A DNA stretch of 64,000 nt from Saccharopolyspora elongata (GTDB lineage Bacteria > Actinomycetota > Actinomycetes > Mycobacteriales > Pseudonocardiaceae), in assembly GCF_004348985.1 (NCBI RefSeq), contig NZ_SMKW01000008.1, positions 1-64,000 of the forward strand. Reading direction: 5' to 3'. Position numbers and translations under genes: made by a program. Below, one piece after another: positions 29,770 to 38,098 of the stretch; positions within the stretch are counted from its first letter, which is position 1, and the number at the start of each line of letters is the position of its first letter. A model generated the notes under the pieces. That model was given only the letters and a program-made list of their open reading frames with translations, was not told the origin of the DNA and ran no database searches.

Positions 29770-30774
29770 ATGCGCAAGACAACGAAGTCCTTGATCGCAG
29801 TCACGTGCGCCGCGGCCGCGCTCGCCGCCGCCGGTTGCGGGACGACCAGCGAGAACACCGGGAAGGTGCAGGCGCAGGACCCGACCCAGCACTGCAAGGG
29901 ACCGAACGAGAAGTACACCATCGGCATGAGCCAGGCCAACCTCGCCGAGCCGTACCGGGTCCGGATGGACGACGACATCCGCAAGGCGGCCGAGAAGGTC
30001 CCGCAGTTCGAGGTGCAGTTCTCCGACGCGGCCAAGGACAACTCCAAGCAGATCAGCGACGTGGAGAACTTCCTCACCAAGCAGGTCGACCTGCTGATGA
30101 TCTCGCCGAACGAGGCCGCGCCGCTGACCGACGTGGTGAAGAAGGCCTACAACAAGGGAATTCCGGTCGTGGTGCTGGACCGGAAGGTCGACGGCGACGC
30201 CTACACCACCTACATCGGCGCGGACAACGTCCAGATCGGCCGGCAGGCGGGCGAGTACTTCAAGAGCACGCTGCTGCCGGAGGGCGGCAAGATCGTGCAG
30301 ATCAAGGGGCTGTCCGGATCGACCCCGGCCGCGGAGCGGGAAAAGGGCTTCCAGGAAGGCATCCAGGGCTCGCAGATCGAGGTCGTGGCCACCGCCGACG
30401 GTGAGTGGGAGCGGTCGGTCGGGCAGCAGAAGATGGACGCGCTGCTCAAGGCGAACCCCGACATCAAGGCGGTGTACGCGCAGAACGACCCGATGGCCGA
30501 GGGCGCGTACCTGGCGGCCCAGGCGGCGGGCCGCAACGACCTGAAGTTCGTCGGCATCGACGGGCTGCCCATCCCGTCCGGCGGCATCAAGGCGGTCGAG
30601 GACGGCCGGCTGCAGGCGACCAACCTGTACCCGACCGGCGGCGCGGAAGCCGTGGAAGCGGCCAAGAAGCTGCTGATCGACTGCCAGCCGGTGGAGAAGA
30701 CGCAGACCCTGCAGACCGAGCTGGTCACCAAGGAGAACGCCGCCGAGGTCTACGCCCGGCTGAACCAGAGCTGA
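29770..30774 (+). CDS. Sugar-binding lipoprotein (RbsB type)
   Basis: 334 residues. The signal peptide ends in a lipobox, LAAAGC (Cys23). The mature protein is a type-1 periplasmic-binding fold: YTIGMSQANLAEPYRVRMDDDI at the start, LLMISPNEAAPLTDVV, VVVLDRKVDGDAY, IQIKGLSGSTPAAEREKGF-like middle strands and AVYAQNDPMAEGAYLAAQA in the second lobe. These are typical for pentose or hexose binding proteins. It has a good ribosome site (GGGAGGAAGC). It is last in the importer operon and followed by a 17-bp hairpin. The ligand cannot be read from the sequence. Confidence 0.92.
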   Translation: MRKTTKSLIAVTCAAAALAAAGCGTTSENTGKVQAQDPTQHCKGPNEKYTIGMSQANLAEPYRVRMDDDIRKAAEKVPQFEVQFSDAAKDNSKQISDVENFLTKQVDLLMISPNEAAPLTDVVKKAYNKGIPVVVLDRKVDGDAYTTYIGADNVQIGRQAGEYFKSTLLPEGGKIVQIKGLSGSTPAAEREKGFQEGIQGSQIEVVATADGEWERSVGQQKMDALLKANPDIKAVYAQNDPMAEGAYLAAQAAGRNDLKFVGIDGLPIPSGGIKAVEDGRLQATNLYPTGGAEAVEAAKKLLIDCQPVEKTQTLQTELVTKENAAEVYARLNQS

Positions 30775-30780
30775 CACCGC

Positions 30781-30826
30781 GTCGTGAGTGGCCGTGGTCG
30801 CCGGGGCGGCCACGGCCACTCACGAC
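30781..30826. terminator. 17-bp perfect hairpin after the importer operon
   Basis: GTCGTGAGTGGCCGTGG (30781-30797) pairs with its exact complement (30810-30826) around a 12-nt loop. It starts six bases after the stop. It shares the GTGAGTGGC word with the hairpin at 153-191. Confidence 0.75.
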
Positions 30827-31173
30827 TGCGCGCTCGCCGCAATGCCCGGCGCTATTGCGAATGATCGCGATTTCCGAATAATTCCGTTGTCGGTAAGACT
30901 TTTCTCGTGAAAATCCCAATACACCTGGATGGTGGTTGTCGGATCCCGCGAGCCCGGCAACCATCTTATTGAGTGAATTCGCTTCGCGGATTCTTCGACA
31001 CCGCCCGTATTGGTTGGCTTCGCGGAGATCTCCTTCTTACGCTGCGCTCAATGCGCGAGTGATCTTTCAACCCCCGGAGCCGGACGAAAATCCATTCAGT
31101 CGCGCACCACCATCGGAAACAGCGTACGCCACCGTCCGCAGTGGATAGTGGCGCGCGGGGAGGGGCGAGCACG
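30827..31173. other. 347-bp low-GC gap without a gene
   Basis: This is AT-richer than its surroundings, with many stops in all frames. It contains an imperfect inverted repeat (GGTTGTCGG with CCGGCAACC, about 30942-30963) and TTTTCTCGTGAAAA (30900-30913), which has TTTTCTC in common with the LacI operators but not the rest. It probably holds the promoter of the GH172 gene. No ORF with coding character was found. Confidence 0.4.
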
Positions 31174-33513
31174 ATGAGAGATCGCTCAGCAACGCCGCCG
31201 GGAAATGGTCGTCGGCGCGCCCGCCGGCTTGGCGCCTACCTCGGAATCGCTTCGCTGGCCGCGGCCGCCGTGGTCGCGGACGCCGGATTCCGCGCGGACG
31301 CGCAGCCGGCGGCGCCGGCCAGGGGGCCGGTCGGCTGGGATACGTACCGGAACCTCGGTGCGACGGCCCAGCTGCGCGGCGACGAGAAGTCGTTCCAGGC
31401 CTCCAGCTTCGACCGCACCGGTGGGAACAACGACGGATTCCGGGGGACCTACTCCTGCCTGCGGATCACCGACCGCGGGTGCGTGATCGCCGAACACGAC
31501 GGCGCGGGGGAGATCACCTCGATCTGGTCCACCCGCGAACCCTGGGGCGACGTCACTGCGACCGGCAACATCGTGATCGAACTCGACGGCCGGGTGATCC
31601 TGAACGCGCCGCTGGTCGACGTGGTCAACGGGCGGGTGGGCGCGCCGTTCTCGTGGCCGCTGGTGGCCGGCGCCGGAGACGCCGCCGGCGGTGTCTTCAT
31701 CAAGGTGCCGATGCCGTACCGCAACTCGATGCGGGTGACCGTCCAGCACAACCCGTACTTCTACCACGTCTCCTACCGGGCGTTCCCCAACGCGGACGGC
31801 GTGCAGACCTTCAACCCGCACGATTCCGCCCGGGACGTGCTCGACCGGTTGCGCCGCTTCGGCGTCGCCGACCCGAAGCCCGCCGCCTCCGGCGCCACCC
31901 CGACCCGCAAGAACTTCGACCTGACGCCGGGTTCCTCGACCACCATCGCCCGGCTGGCCGGGCCGCAGCAGATCTCCCAGCTCCGCGTGCGGCTGCCGCA
32001 GGTGGTGGGCAGCCCGCAGGCGGTCGACGACGGCTACGCCTTCGGGCAGGCCGGCGGCAGCCGGTTCACCATGCGCGTGGACCCGAACAACCAGGGCATC
32101 CGGCTGATCCGGCGGTACGACGCGCAGATCGCCGACCAGGTCGCCGACGTGTTCGTGGACGGCAGGCCGGTCGGGCAGTGGCGCGGCGGCCCGGCGCGGC
32201 CCGGCCAGTGGGGCTTGGAATTCCTCGAGGTGCCCGCCGAACTGACCGCGGGCAAATCCGAGGTGCAGGTCTCCAGCCGCTTCGTGTCGTCCGCCCTGGA
32301 CGTCAACGAGTTCCGCTACGACGTGCACAGCAAGGTGGGCGGCGAGTGGGTGCGCACCGACGTGCTCGACCTCGGGCCGGACCACCCCGGCGAGCAGAGC
32401 GCGCACGGCTACCGCATCGACAACGAGGTCTTCGCCCGGTCCAAGCTCATCGCCCGCTACCCCAACGATCCCGGCCAGGTCGCGGCCTCCGACGAGGTGC
32501 TGTCCACCGCCCGGATCCGCATCACCTTCGACGGGCGGACCACTGTGGACGCGCCGATCGGCGAGTTCTTCGGCACCGGGCTCGGCGAGTACGACGTGCG
32601 CAGCCTGATGACCTCGGTCGACCCGGGGCTGGACGGCTGGTACACGTCCTGGTGGCCGATGCCGTTCGCGCAGAACGCGGTGGTCGAGGTGGTCAACGGC
32701 GGCGGGATCCCGATCACCGGTGCGACCGCCGAGGTCACCAGCGCGCCTGCGGAGGTGGGCGGCAACACCGGGTACTTCCACGCCACCCACCTGCGGGGGA
32801 ACACCGTGCCCGGCAGGGACTGGACGTTCCTGAACACCAGCGGGCCGGGCACCTTCTACGGCGTCACGCACACCATGCGCGGGCTGATCCCGCCGGGCGC
32901 GGCGGCGCGCAGCAACCAACCGCACTCCCTCGGCACGCGCGCCGCCGCGAACCAGCGCAACTACCTGGAGGGCGACGAACGGTTCTACGTCGACGGCTCC
33001 GCCGAGCCGGCCTGGCACGGCACCGGTACCGAGGACTTCTACGAGTCCGGCTGGTACTTCCGGGACGGCACCACGTTCACGATGCCGCACGTCGGCAACC
33101 CGTCACACGAGATCGGCGCCGACGGCTGCCGGTTCGACTGCACCGGCGCCTACCGGATCATGGTCAACGACGCGGTGCCGTTCCGCACCGGCCTGCGGGC
33201 GGGAGTCGAGCACGGGCCGGTCAACGACGAGCCGGGCGACTACAGCTCGACGACGTACTGGTACGGCGGCCGCGTGCCGGGTCGCCAGCTGCCGATCGCA
33301 CCCCCGGCGCCCGCCCGGCCGCCGGAGACGCAGCCGGCTGCCCCGTCGTCGCCGCCGGAGACCAGCACCCCGCCGTCGTCGACCGCCCCGCCGGAACCCG
33401 GGACTCCGGAGGTGAGCACCCCGGAGACCACCGGCCAGGACGACGGCGAACGGCCTGCGGACATCCAGCAGGTGGTGGACGAGGCCATCCGCCAGCACCA
33501 GCGCAACGGCTGA
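31174..33513 (+). CDS. Secreted GH172 (DUF2961) glycoside hydrolase
   Basis: 779 residues. An N-terminal export signal (RRRARRLGAYLG, then a hydrophobic Ala/Val stretch ending near ADAQPA) is followed by two jelly-roll halves of the DUF2961 fold. Seen are SSFDRTGGNNDGFRGTYS, ITSIWSTREPWG, MPYRNSMRVTVQHNP, then FFGTGLGEYDVRS, YTSWWPMPFAQNAVVEV and WHGTGTEDFYESGWYF, which are GH172 hallmarks. The last 80 residues are a Pro/Thr/Ser linker. GH172 enzymes cleave alpha-D-arabinofuranosides or alpha-D-fructofuranosides. GGGGAGGGG precedes the ATG. Location between a pentose-type importer and an isomerase/kinase pair suggests release of the imported sugar outside the cell. Confidence 0.88.
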   Translation: MRDRSATPPGNGRRRARRLGAYLGIASLAAAAVVADAGFRADAQPAAPARGPVGWDTYRNLGATAQLRGDEKSFQASSFDRTGGNNDGFRGTYSCLRITDRGCVIAEHDGAGEITSIWSTREPWGDVTATGNIVIELDGRVILNAPLVDVVNGRVGAPFSWPLVAGAGDAAGGVFIKVPMPYRNSMRVTVQHNPYFYHVSYRAFPNADGVQTFNPHDSARDVLDRLRRFGVADPKPAASGATPTRKNFDLTPGSSTTIARLAGPQQISQLRVRLPQVVGSPQAVDDGYAFGQAGGSRFTMRVDPNNQGIRLIRRYDAQIADQVADVFVDGRPVGQWRGGPARPGQWGLEFLEVPAELTAGKSEVQVSSRFVSSALDVNEFRYDVHSKVGGEWVRTDVLDLGPDHPGEQSAHGYRIDNEVFARSKLIARYPNDPGQVAASDEVLSTARIRITFDGRTTVDAPIGEFFGTGLGEYDVRSLMTSVDPGLDGWYTSWWPMPFAQNAVVEVVNGGGIPITGATAEVTSAPAEVGGNTGYFHATHLRGNTVPGRDWTFLNTSGPGTFYGVTHTMRGLIPPGAAARSNQPHSLGTRAAANQRNYLEGDERFYVDGSAEPAWHGTGTEDFYESGWYFRDGTTFTMPHVGNPSHEIGADGCRFDCTGAYRIMVNDAVPFRTGLRAGVEHGPVNDEPGDYSSTTYWYGGRVPGRQLPIAPPAPARPPETQPAAPSSPPETSTPPSSTAPPEPGTPEVSTPETTGQDDGERPADIQQVVDEAIRQHQRNG

Positions 33514-33526
33514 ACCCCGGAACCGA

Positions 33527-33638
33527 GCGAACGGACCATTCACGCCTCCTACCGAGGTGAACGGTCCGTTCGCTCTTTCGTCGTGTTGGCGTGAACGGTC
33601 CGTTCGCGTCTTCTAGCGAGGTGAACGGTCCGTTCGCC
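33527..33638. repeat. Two hairpins built on GTGAACGGTCCGTTCGC
   Basis: The first (33527-33573) pairs GCGAACGGACCATTCAC-type and GTGAACGGTCCGTTCGC arms. The second (33590-33638) repeats GTGAACGGTCCGTTCGC twice around TCTTCTAGCGAG. They lie between the convergent GH172 and lacI genes. The word is the same as in the tandem array at 4134-4352, with T instead of G at the centre. Confidence 0.8.
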
Positions 33639-33646
33639 TCGCGGCG

Positions 33647-34642
33647 TCACGGGCGGGTGCTGCTGCCCCGGGTGACCAGGTGCGCGGACAGGGTCGTGGT
33701 GGTCATGTCGGTGCGTTCCCCGCTGATCCGGTCCAGCAGCAGCTGGGCGGCGATCGCGCCCATGTCGTAGGCGGGCTGGGCGACGACCGTCAGCGGCGGG
33801 TCCAGCAGCGTCGCCCACGGCGCGTCGTCGAAGGCGACCACGCCGATGTCCCGGCCGGGGCGCAGGCCCAATTCGGTGCACGTCTCCAGGACGCCGACCG
33901 CCATCATGCTGTTCGCCACGAGGACCGCGTCCGGCGGATCGTCCTGGGTCAGCAGCGTTCGCGCAGCCTGCTTCGCCCCGGGCGCCTTGAACTCCGAGCG
34001 TCGAACCAGCGCCGTGGGGGCCGGCAGCTTCGCTGCGCGCAGCCCGTCCCGGTAGCCGGCGAGGCGGTCGTCCGCGGTCAGCACGCCGCTGGGGCCGGTG
34101 AGGCAGCCGATCCGCCGGTAGCCCTGCTCCGCCAGGTGCAGGGTCGCCTCCTTGGCGGCGAGCCTGGTGTCGACCAGCACCGTGTCGGCTGCCGAGTTCG
34201 GCAGCGGCCGGTCCACCGCCACCACCGGCGTGTTGTTGCGGCTGAGCAGCTCGGCGCTGTCGCCGCGCCCGGTCGGCGACAGCAGCACCCCTGCCACCCG
34301 CTCCTGCAGGGCGACATCGACGTACTCGCGTTCCTTGTCCGGTTCGTCGTCGGAGTTGCACAGCACCACCGAGTAGCCGGCGGCGTGCGCCACGTCCTCG
34401 ACGCCGCGGGCGATCGCGGTGAAGAACGGGTTCTCCACGTCGGAGATGATCAGGGCCAGCACCGCGGTCTCCTGCTTGCGCAGGTTGCGGGCCGGGCCGT
34501 TGGGCCGGTAGCCCAGCTCCGCGGCGGCCGCGAGCACCCGCGCGGCCAGCGCCGGATCGACGGTGCTCTTGCCGTTGAGCGCACGTGAAACGGTCGCAGT
34601 GGACACCCCGGCGCGGGTTGCCACATCACTGATCGTCGCCAC
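33647..34642 (-). CDS. LacI-family repressor of the sugar cluster
   Basis: 331 residues. The N-terminal helix-turn-helix is ATISDVATRAGVSTATVSRA with hinge helix PALAARVLAAAAELGYRPN. The effector domain has ALIISDVENPFFTAIARGVE, VVAVDRPLPNSAADTVLVD, GYRRIGCLTGPSGVLTADDR and the C-terminal DIGVVAFDDAPWATLLDPPLTVVAQPAYDMG. It is divergent from the isomerase and separated from it by 238 bp that include an operator. Two identical 14-bp sites (27083-27096, 34723-34736) are its likely targets. The ligand is probably the sugar or a metabolite of it. Confidence 0.92.
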   Translation of the reverse strand: MATISDVATRAGVSTATVSRALNGKSTVDPALAARVLAAAAELGYRPNGPARNLRKQETAVLALIISDVENPFFTAIARGVEDVAHAAGYSVVLCNSDDEPDKEREYVDVALQERVAGVLLSPTGRGDSAELLSRNNTPVVAVDRPLPNSAADTVLVDTRLAAKEATLHLAEQGYRRIGCLTGPSGVLTADDRLAGYRDGLRAAKLPAPTALVRRSEFKAPGAKQAARTLLTQDDPPDAVLVANSMMAVGVLETCTELGLRPGRDIGVVAFDDAPWATLLDPPLTVVAQPAYDMGAIAAQLLLDRISGERTDMTTTTLSAHLVTRGSSTRP

Positions 34643-34690
34643 GGCTCCTCCTCGTGTGCCCGCTAGCCGAGTGATGGCGGGCTACCTGCC

Positions 34691-34736
34691 TTGACAGCCC
34701 GTGTCATGCCAGAATAGCGTCCGAGAAAACGATTGC
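34691..34736 (+). promoter_or_regulatory. Promoter and LacI-type operator of the isomerase-kinase unit
   Basis: TTGACA (34691-34696), an 18-bp spacer and TAGCGT (34715-34720) are followed by GAGAAAACGATTGC (34723-34736). The operator is the exact reverse complement of the one at 27083-27096 and also sits at the start site. TAGCGTCCG is shared by both promoters. The predicted transcript has a ~150-nt leader before the GTG at 34881. Confidence 0.75.
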
Positions 34737-34880
34737 TCGCCGGTCTTCTCGGCAATTCCAGCGGCGGGCTTTCCCGGTCAGGCGATCCGCAGGGAGTTCA
34801 CCGGTGGCGCCCACCGACGTGCTCCTCGCCGCCGGTTCTCCAGCAGTCAACGCCGCCTGTCAGTGAACTTGGGAGGAACT

Positions 34881-36296
34881 GTGGCTCGCATCGGCGTCGT
34901 CAGCATTTCCGACGGTCGTGACCACGTCCACGCCCGCATCGCGGATTTCATTCGGTCCAAACAGGATTCCCTGGTCCGGTCGCTGCAAGCCGCCGGGCAC
35001 GACGTGGTGGTGGGCGACGACCTGGTCGCCACCAACGCGCTCGCCACCTCGGTGGCCCGCAAGGTGGCCGCGGCCGACGTCGACGTCACCGTCTTCTACT
35101 ACTCGGTGTGGACGTTCCCGCACTTCACCATGCTCGCCGCGGACGCCACCCGCAGCCCGCTGGTGCTCGTGGCCAGCACCGACCCGACCGAGCCGGGCCT
35201 CGTCGGCATGCTCGCCGCGGGCGGCGCGCTGGACCAGATCGGCCGCCGCCACACCCGCGCCTGGGGCGCGCCGGACGACGCCGAGCTGGTCGAGAAGATC
35301 GGCGTGCACGCCAAGGCGTCTGCGGCGGTGCGGTCGCTGCGCGGGTCGACGTTCGGCCGGTTCGGCGGGCGTCCGATGGGCATGAACACCGCAGTGGCCA
35401 ACACCGACCAGTGGATGCGCAAGTTCGGCATCGACGTGGAGGAGATCGACCAGTACGAGCTGGTCCTGCGCGCCGACAAGGCGGACGCCGCCGAGGCGAA
35501 GAAGGCGCGCGAGTGGATCGAGCAGCACGCGGCGGGCGTGCACTACGACGGCAAGAAGCTGACGCCGGAGCTGCTGGAGCGGCAGATCCGCTCCTACCAG
35601 GCGATCCGGGACATCATCGCGGAGCGCAACCTGGACTTCTCCGGCATCAAGGCGCAGCCGGAGCTGACCGAGAACTTCGCGACCATGGACGTCACCGAGG
35701 CGTTCCTGAACGACCCGTACGACTGGAACGGGCCGAAGGAGCCGCACGTGTGCGCCACCGAGGCGGACATGGACGGCGCGCTGACCATGCAGCTGTTCAA
35801 GGCCTTGGCGGGCACCCCGGTGCTGTTCGCCGACGTGCGGCACTACCACGCCGACCGGGACATCTGGGACCTGTGCAACTCCGGCCAGCACGCCACCTGG
35901 TACGCCGCCCGCAGCGACGACCCGGCGGAGAACCTGGCGAAGGTCAACTTCTACCCGGAGGTGTTCTTCTTCCCGGCCGGTGGCGCATCGGTGCAGCACA
36001 TCGCGGCCCCGGGGCAGATGACGCTGGGCCGGTTGACCCGCGAGGACGGCGAGTACCGCCTGCAGCTGATGCTCGGCGAGTTCGAGTCCTACGACGACGA
36101 GACCAACCAGACGCTGGTGAACCAGTCGACGCCGGAGTGGCCGCACGCGTTCGCGCGGCTGGACGCGCCGGGCGAGGTGTTCCTGTCGAAGTTCGGCGCG
36201 AACCACATCCACGCGGTGCCCGGCGACCACCGGGCGGCCCTGCGCGCCGTGGCGGATCAGCTGGACGTCCGCCTCGACGAGTGGACCCGGGGCTGA
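34881..36296 (+). CDS. L-fucose/D-arabinose/L-arabinose-type sugar isomerase
   Basis: 471 residues, similar in size to AraA-like members of the fucose/arabinose isomerase superfamily and shorter than E. coli FucI. The N-terminus MARIGVVSISDGRDHVH and the FYYSVWTFPHFTML strand fit the first Rossmann domain. FGRFGGRPMGMNTAVANTDQ is the superfamily substrate loop, ATEADMDGALTMQLF and LFADVRHYHADRDIWDLCNSGQHA are the metal-site regions. It is expected to isomerise an aldose to a ketose. The GTG start is preceded by GGGAGGAACT. With the kinase at 36519 it forms an aldose to ketose phosphate route. D-arabinose to D-ribulose is favoured because of the GH172 gene, but L-fucose or L-arabinose cannot be excluded. 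Confidence 0.85.
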   Translation: MARIGVVSISDGRDHVHARIADFIRSKQDSLVRSLQAAGHDVVVGDDLVATNALATSVARKVAAADVDVTVFYYSVWTFPHFTMLAADATRSPLVLVASTDPTEPGLVGMLAAGGALDQIGRRHTRAWGAPDDAELVEKIGVHAKASAAVRSLRGSTFGRFGGRPMGMNTAVANTDQWMRKFGIDVEEIDQYELVLRADKADAAEAKKAREWIEQHAAGVHYDGKKLTPELLERQIRSYQAIRDIIAERNLDFSGIKAQPELTENFATMDVTEAFLNDPYDWNGPKEPHVCATEADMDGALTMQLFKALAGTPVLFADVRHYHADRDIWDLCNSGQHATWYAARSDDPAENLAKVNFYPEVFFFPAGGASVQHIAAPGQMTLGRLTREDGEYRLQLMLGEFESYDDETNQTLVNQSTPEWPHAFARLDAPGEVFLSKFGANHIHAVPGDHRAALRAVADQLDVRLDEWTRG

Positions 36297-36314
36297 CAAC
36301 ATCCCCTTCTGGTG

Positions 36315-36429
36315 CAGTTTCAATTGAAACCGCGGACCTCCGGGGTGTCGGACCACGACACGCCGGAGGTTGTGGACAACTCCCGCAATTTCAATGGAAA
36401 TCGGAGGTTCGATTTCCATTGAAATTGCG
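36315..36429. repeat. Mixed palindrome cluster between isomerase and kinase genes
   Basis: Three elements follow one another. CAGTTTCAATTGAAAC lies at 36315-36330, the word found three times at 22060-22187. A hairpin with ACCTCCGG/CCGGAGGT arms spans 36336-36370. A 20-bp perfect stem, CGCAATTTCAATGGAAATCG (36384-36403) against 36410-36429, encloses GAGGTT. The last is the perfect version of the element at 24771-24815. They separate genes on the same strand, so they are not needed as convergent terminators. Confidence 0.85.
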
Positions 36430-36518
36430 TACCGCACCGGGGTGGGGACGGCCCGGGGCGGTGCGGTCGGGGGTCTCCGGTGTTCCAGGCGTGCGAGTTG
36501 ACGAGGAGGATCGCGCAG

Positions 36519-38018
36519 GTGGCCGAGAAGGTGTTGCTCGGGATCGACATCGGCACGGCGAGTTCCAAGGGGGTGCTGGTCGCCACCGACGGGCGCATCA
36601 TCGCCCGCGCCAGCCGGCCGCACGAGACCTCCTACCCGCATCCGGGCTGGGTGGAGCACGACGCGGAATCGGTGTGGTGGGCGGACTTCCTGGAACTGGC
36701 CCGGGAGCTGGTGCCCGCCGCCGAAGGCCGGGAGATCGCCGGTCTCGGCGTCAGCGGCATCGGCCCCGTCCTGCTGCCCGCCGACGGCGACGGGAAACCC
36801 CTGCGGCCGGCCATCCTCTACGGCGTGGACACCCGCGCGACCGAGGAGATCGCGGAGCTCACCGAGGAGTTCGGGGCGGACGAGATCCTGCGCCGGGGTG
36901 GCTCGGCACTGTCCAGCCAGGCCGTCGGGCCGAAGATCCGCTGGCTGGCCAAGCACGAGCCGGAGGTCTACGAACGCACCGAGATGCTGCTGATGTGCAG
37001 TTCCTACCTGGTGCACCGGCTGACCGGCCGGTACGTGCTCGACCACCACTCGGCCAGCCAGTGCGATCCGCTCTACGACCTGCGGGCCCGCGACTGGTCG
37101 GCGGACTGGGCGCAGCGGGTCGCTCCGGGGCTGCCGCTGCCGGAGCTGGCGTGGCCGACCGAGGTCGTCGGGCGGGTCACCGCGCAGGCGGCGGCCGAGA
37201 CCGGGCTGCCGGAAGGGCTGCCGGTCACCGCTGGCACCGTCGACGCCTGGGCCGAGGCCACCAGCGTCGGCGTGCGGGAGCCGGGCGACGTGATGCTGAT
37301 GTACGGCACCACGATGTTCTTCGTCCAGGTCCTCACCTATCTGCAGCCGCACCAGGCGCTTTGGGGCACCTGCGGGGCGTTCCCCGACACGTACACGCTG
37401 GCCGCCGGGATGGCGACGTCGGGCGCCGTGACGCAATGGCTGCGCGGCCTCGTCGACGGCGATTTCGCCCAGCTCGTGGAGGAAGCGAGCAAGGTGCCCG
37501 CGGGCAGCCGCGGGTTGTTGCTGCTGCCGTACTTCGCCGGCGAGCGGACGCCGATCTTCGACCCGGACGCACGCGGCATCCTGGCTGGGCTGACCACCAG
37601 CCACGGCCACGCCGAGCTGTACCGGGCCGCGCTGGAGGGCATCGGTTTCGGGGTCCGCCACAACCTGGCGGCGATGGGCGAGGCGGGCGGCACGGCCCGG
37701 CGGCTGGTCGCCGTCGGCGGCGGCACCCAGGGCGGGCTGTGGACGCAGATCGTTTCCGACATCACCGGCCAGGAGCAGCAGATCCCGGCCGAGACGGTCG
37801 GCGCGGCGTACGGCGACGCGCTGCTCGCGGGCGTCGGCACCGGCACCGCCGTCGCCCCGGACGACTGGAACCCGGTGACGCGCACCGTCCGGCCGAACCC
37901 GGAGCACACCGAGCGCTACGACGCGTACTTCGGGCACTACCGGGACCTCTACGACTCCACGGTGCGGATCGCGCACTTCCTGGCAGGTGAACAGCGCGCT
38001 GCGGACGAGCGCGACTGA
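36519..38018 (+). CDS. FGGY-family carbohydrate kinase (probable pentulokinase)
   Basis: 499 residues. N-terminal LLGIDIGTASSKGVLV is the ATP-fold loop; substrate-side motifs are HPGWVEHDAESVWW, ISGIGPVLLP-like and AILYGVDTRATEE. The C-terminal lobe has LMYGTTMFFVQVL, LLPYFAGERTPIFDPDARG and VGGGTQGGLWTQIVSDITG, the FGGY signature region. The kinase is distinct from xylB at 204. Because no aldolase for a ketose 1-phosphate is present, phosphorylation at C5 to a pentose phosphate pathway intermediate is the simplest reading. The GTG at 36519 has GAGGAGGA eight bases upstream. Confidence 0.88.
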   Translation: MAEKVLLGIDIGTASSKGVLVATDGRIIARASRPHETSYPHPGWVEHDAESVWWADFLELARELVPAAEGREIAGLGVSGIGPVLLPADGDGKPLRPAILYGVDTRATEEIAELTEEFGADEILRRGGSALSSQAVGPKIRWLAKHEPEVYERTEMLLMCSSYLVHRLTGRYVLDHHSASQCDPLYDLRARDWSADWAQRVAPGLPLPELAWPTEVVGRVTAQAAAETGLPEGLPVTAGTVDAWAEATSVGVREPGDVMLMYGTTMFFVQVLTYLQPHQALWGTCGAFPDTYTLAAGMATSGAVTQWLRGLVDGDFAQLVEEASKVPAGSRGLLLLPYFAGERTPIFDPDARGILAGLTTSHGHAELYRAALEGIGFGVRHNLAAMGEAGGTARRLVAVGGGTQGGLWTQIVSDITGQEQQIPAETVGAAYGDALLAGVGTGTAVAPDDWNPVTRTVRPNPEHTERYDAYFGHYRDLYDSTVRIAHFLAGEQRAADERD

Positions 38019-38098
38019 TCACCGAATGACGCGCCACTGATCTTGTTAAGCTCAGGCATTCGGGTGAGCTGTCGCGAGATCGGGGAGGCGCTGGGCGG

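Noticed and set aside
30966-31172. 68-residue minus-strand ORF upstream of the GH172 gene
   Set aside because: It has no ribosome site, an unnatural composition rich in Arg/Ser and lies in AT-richer non-coding DNA.
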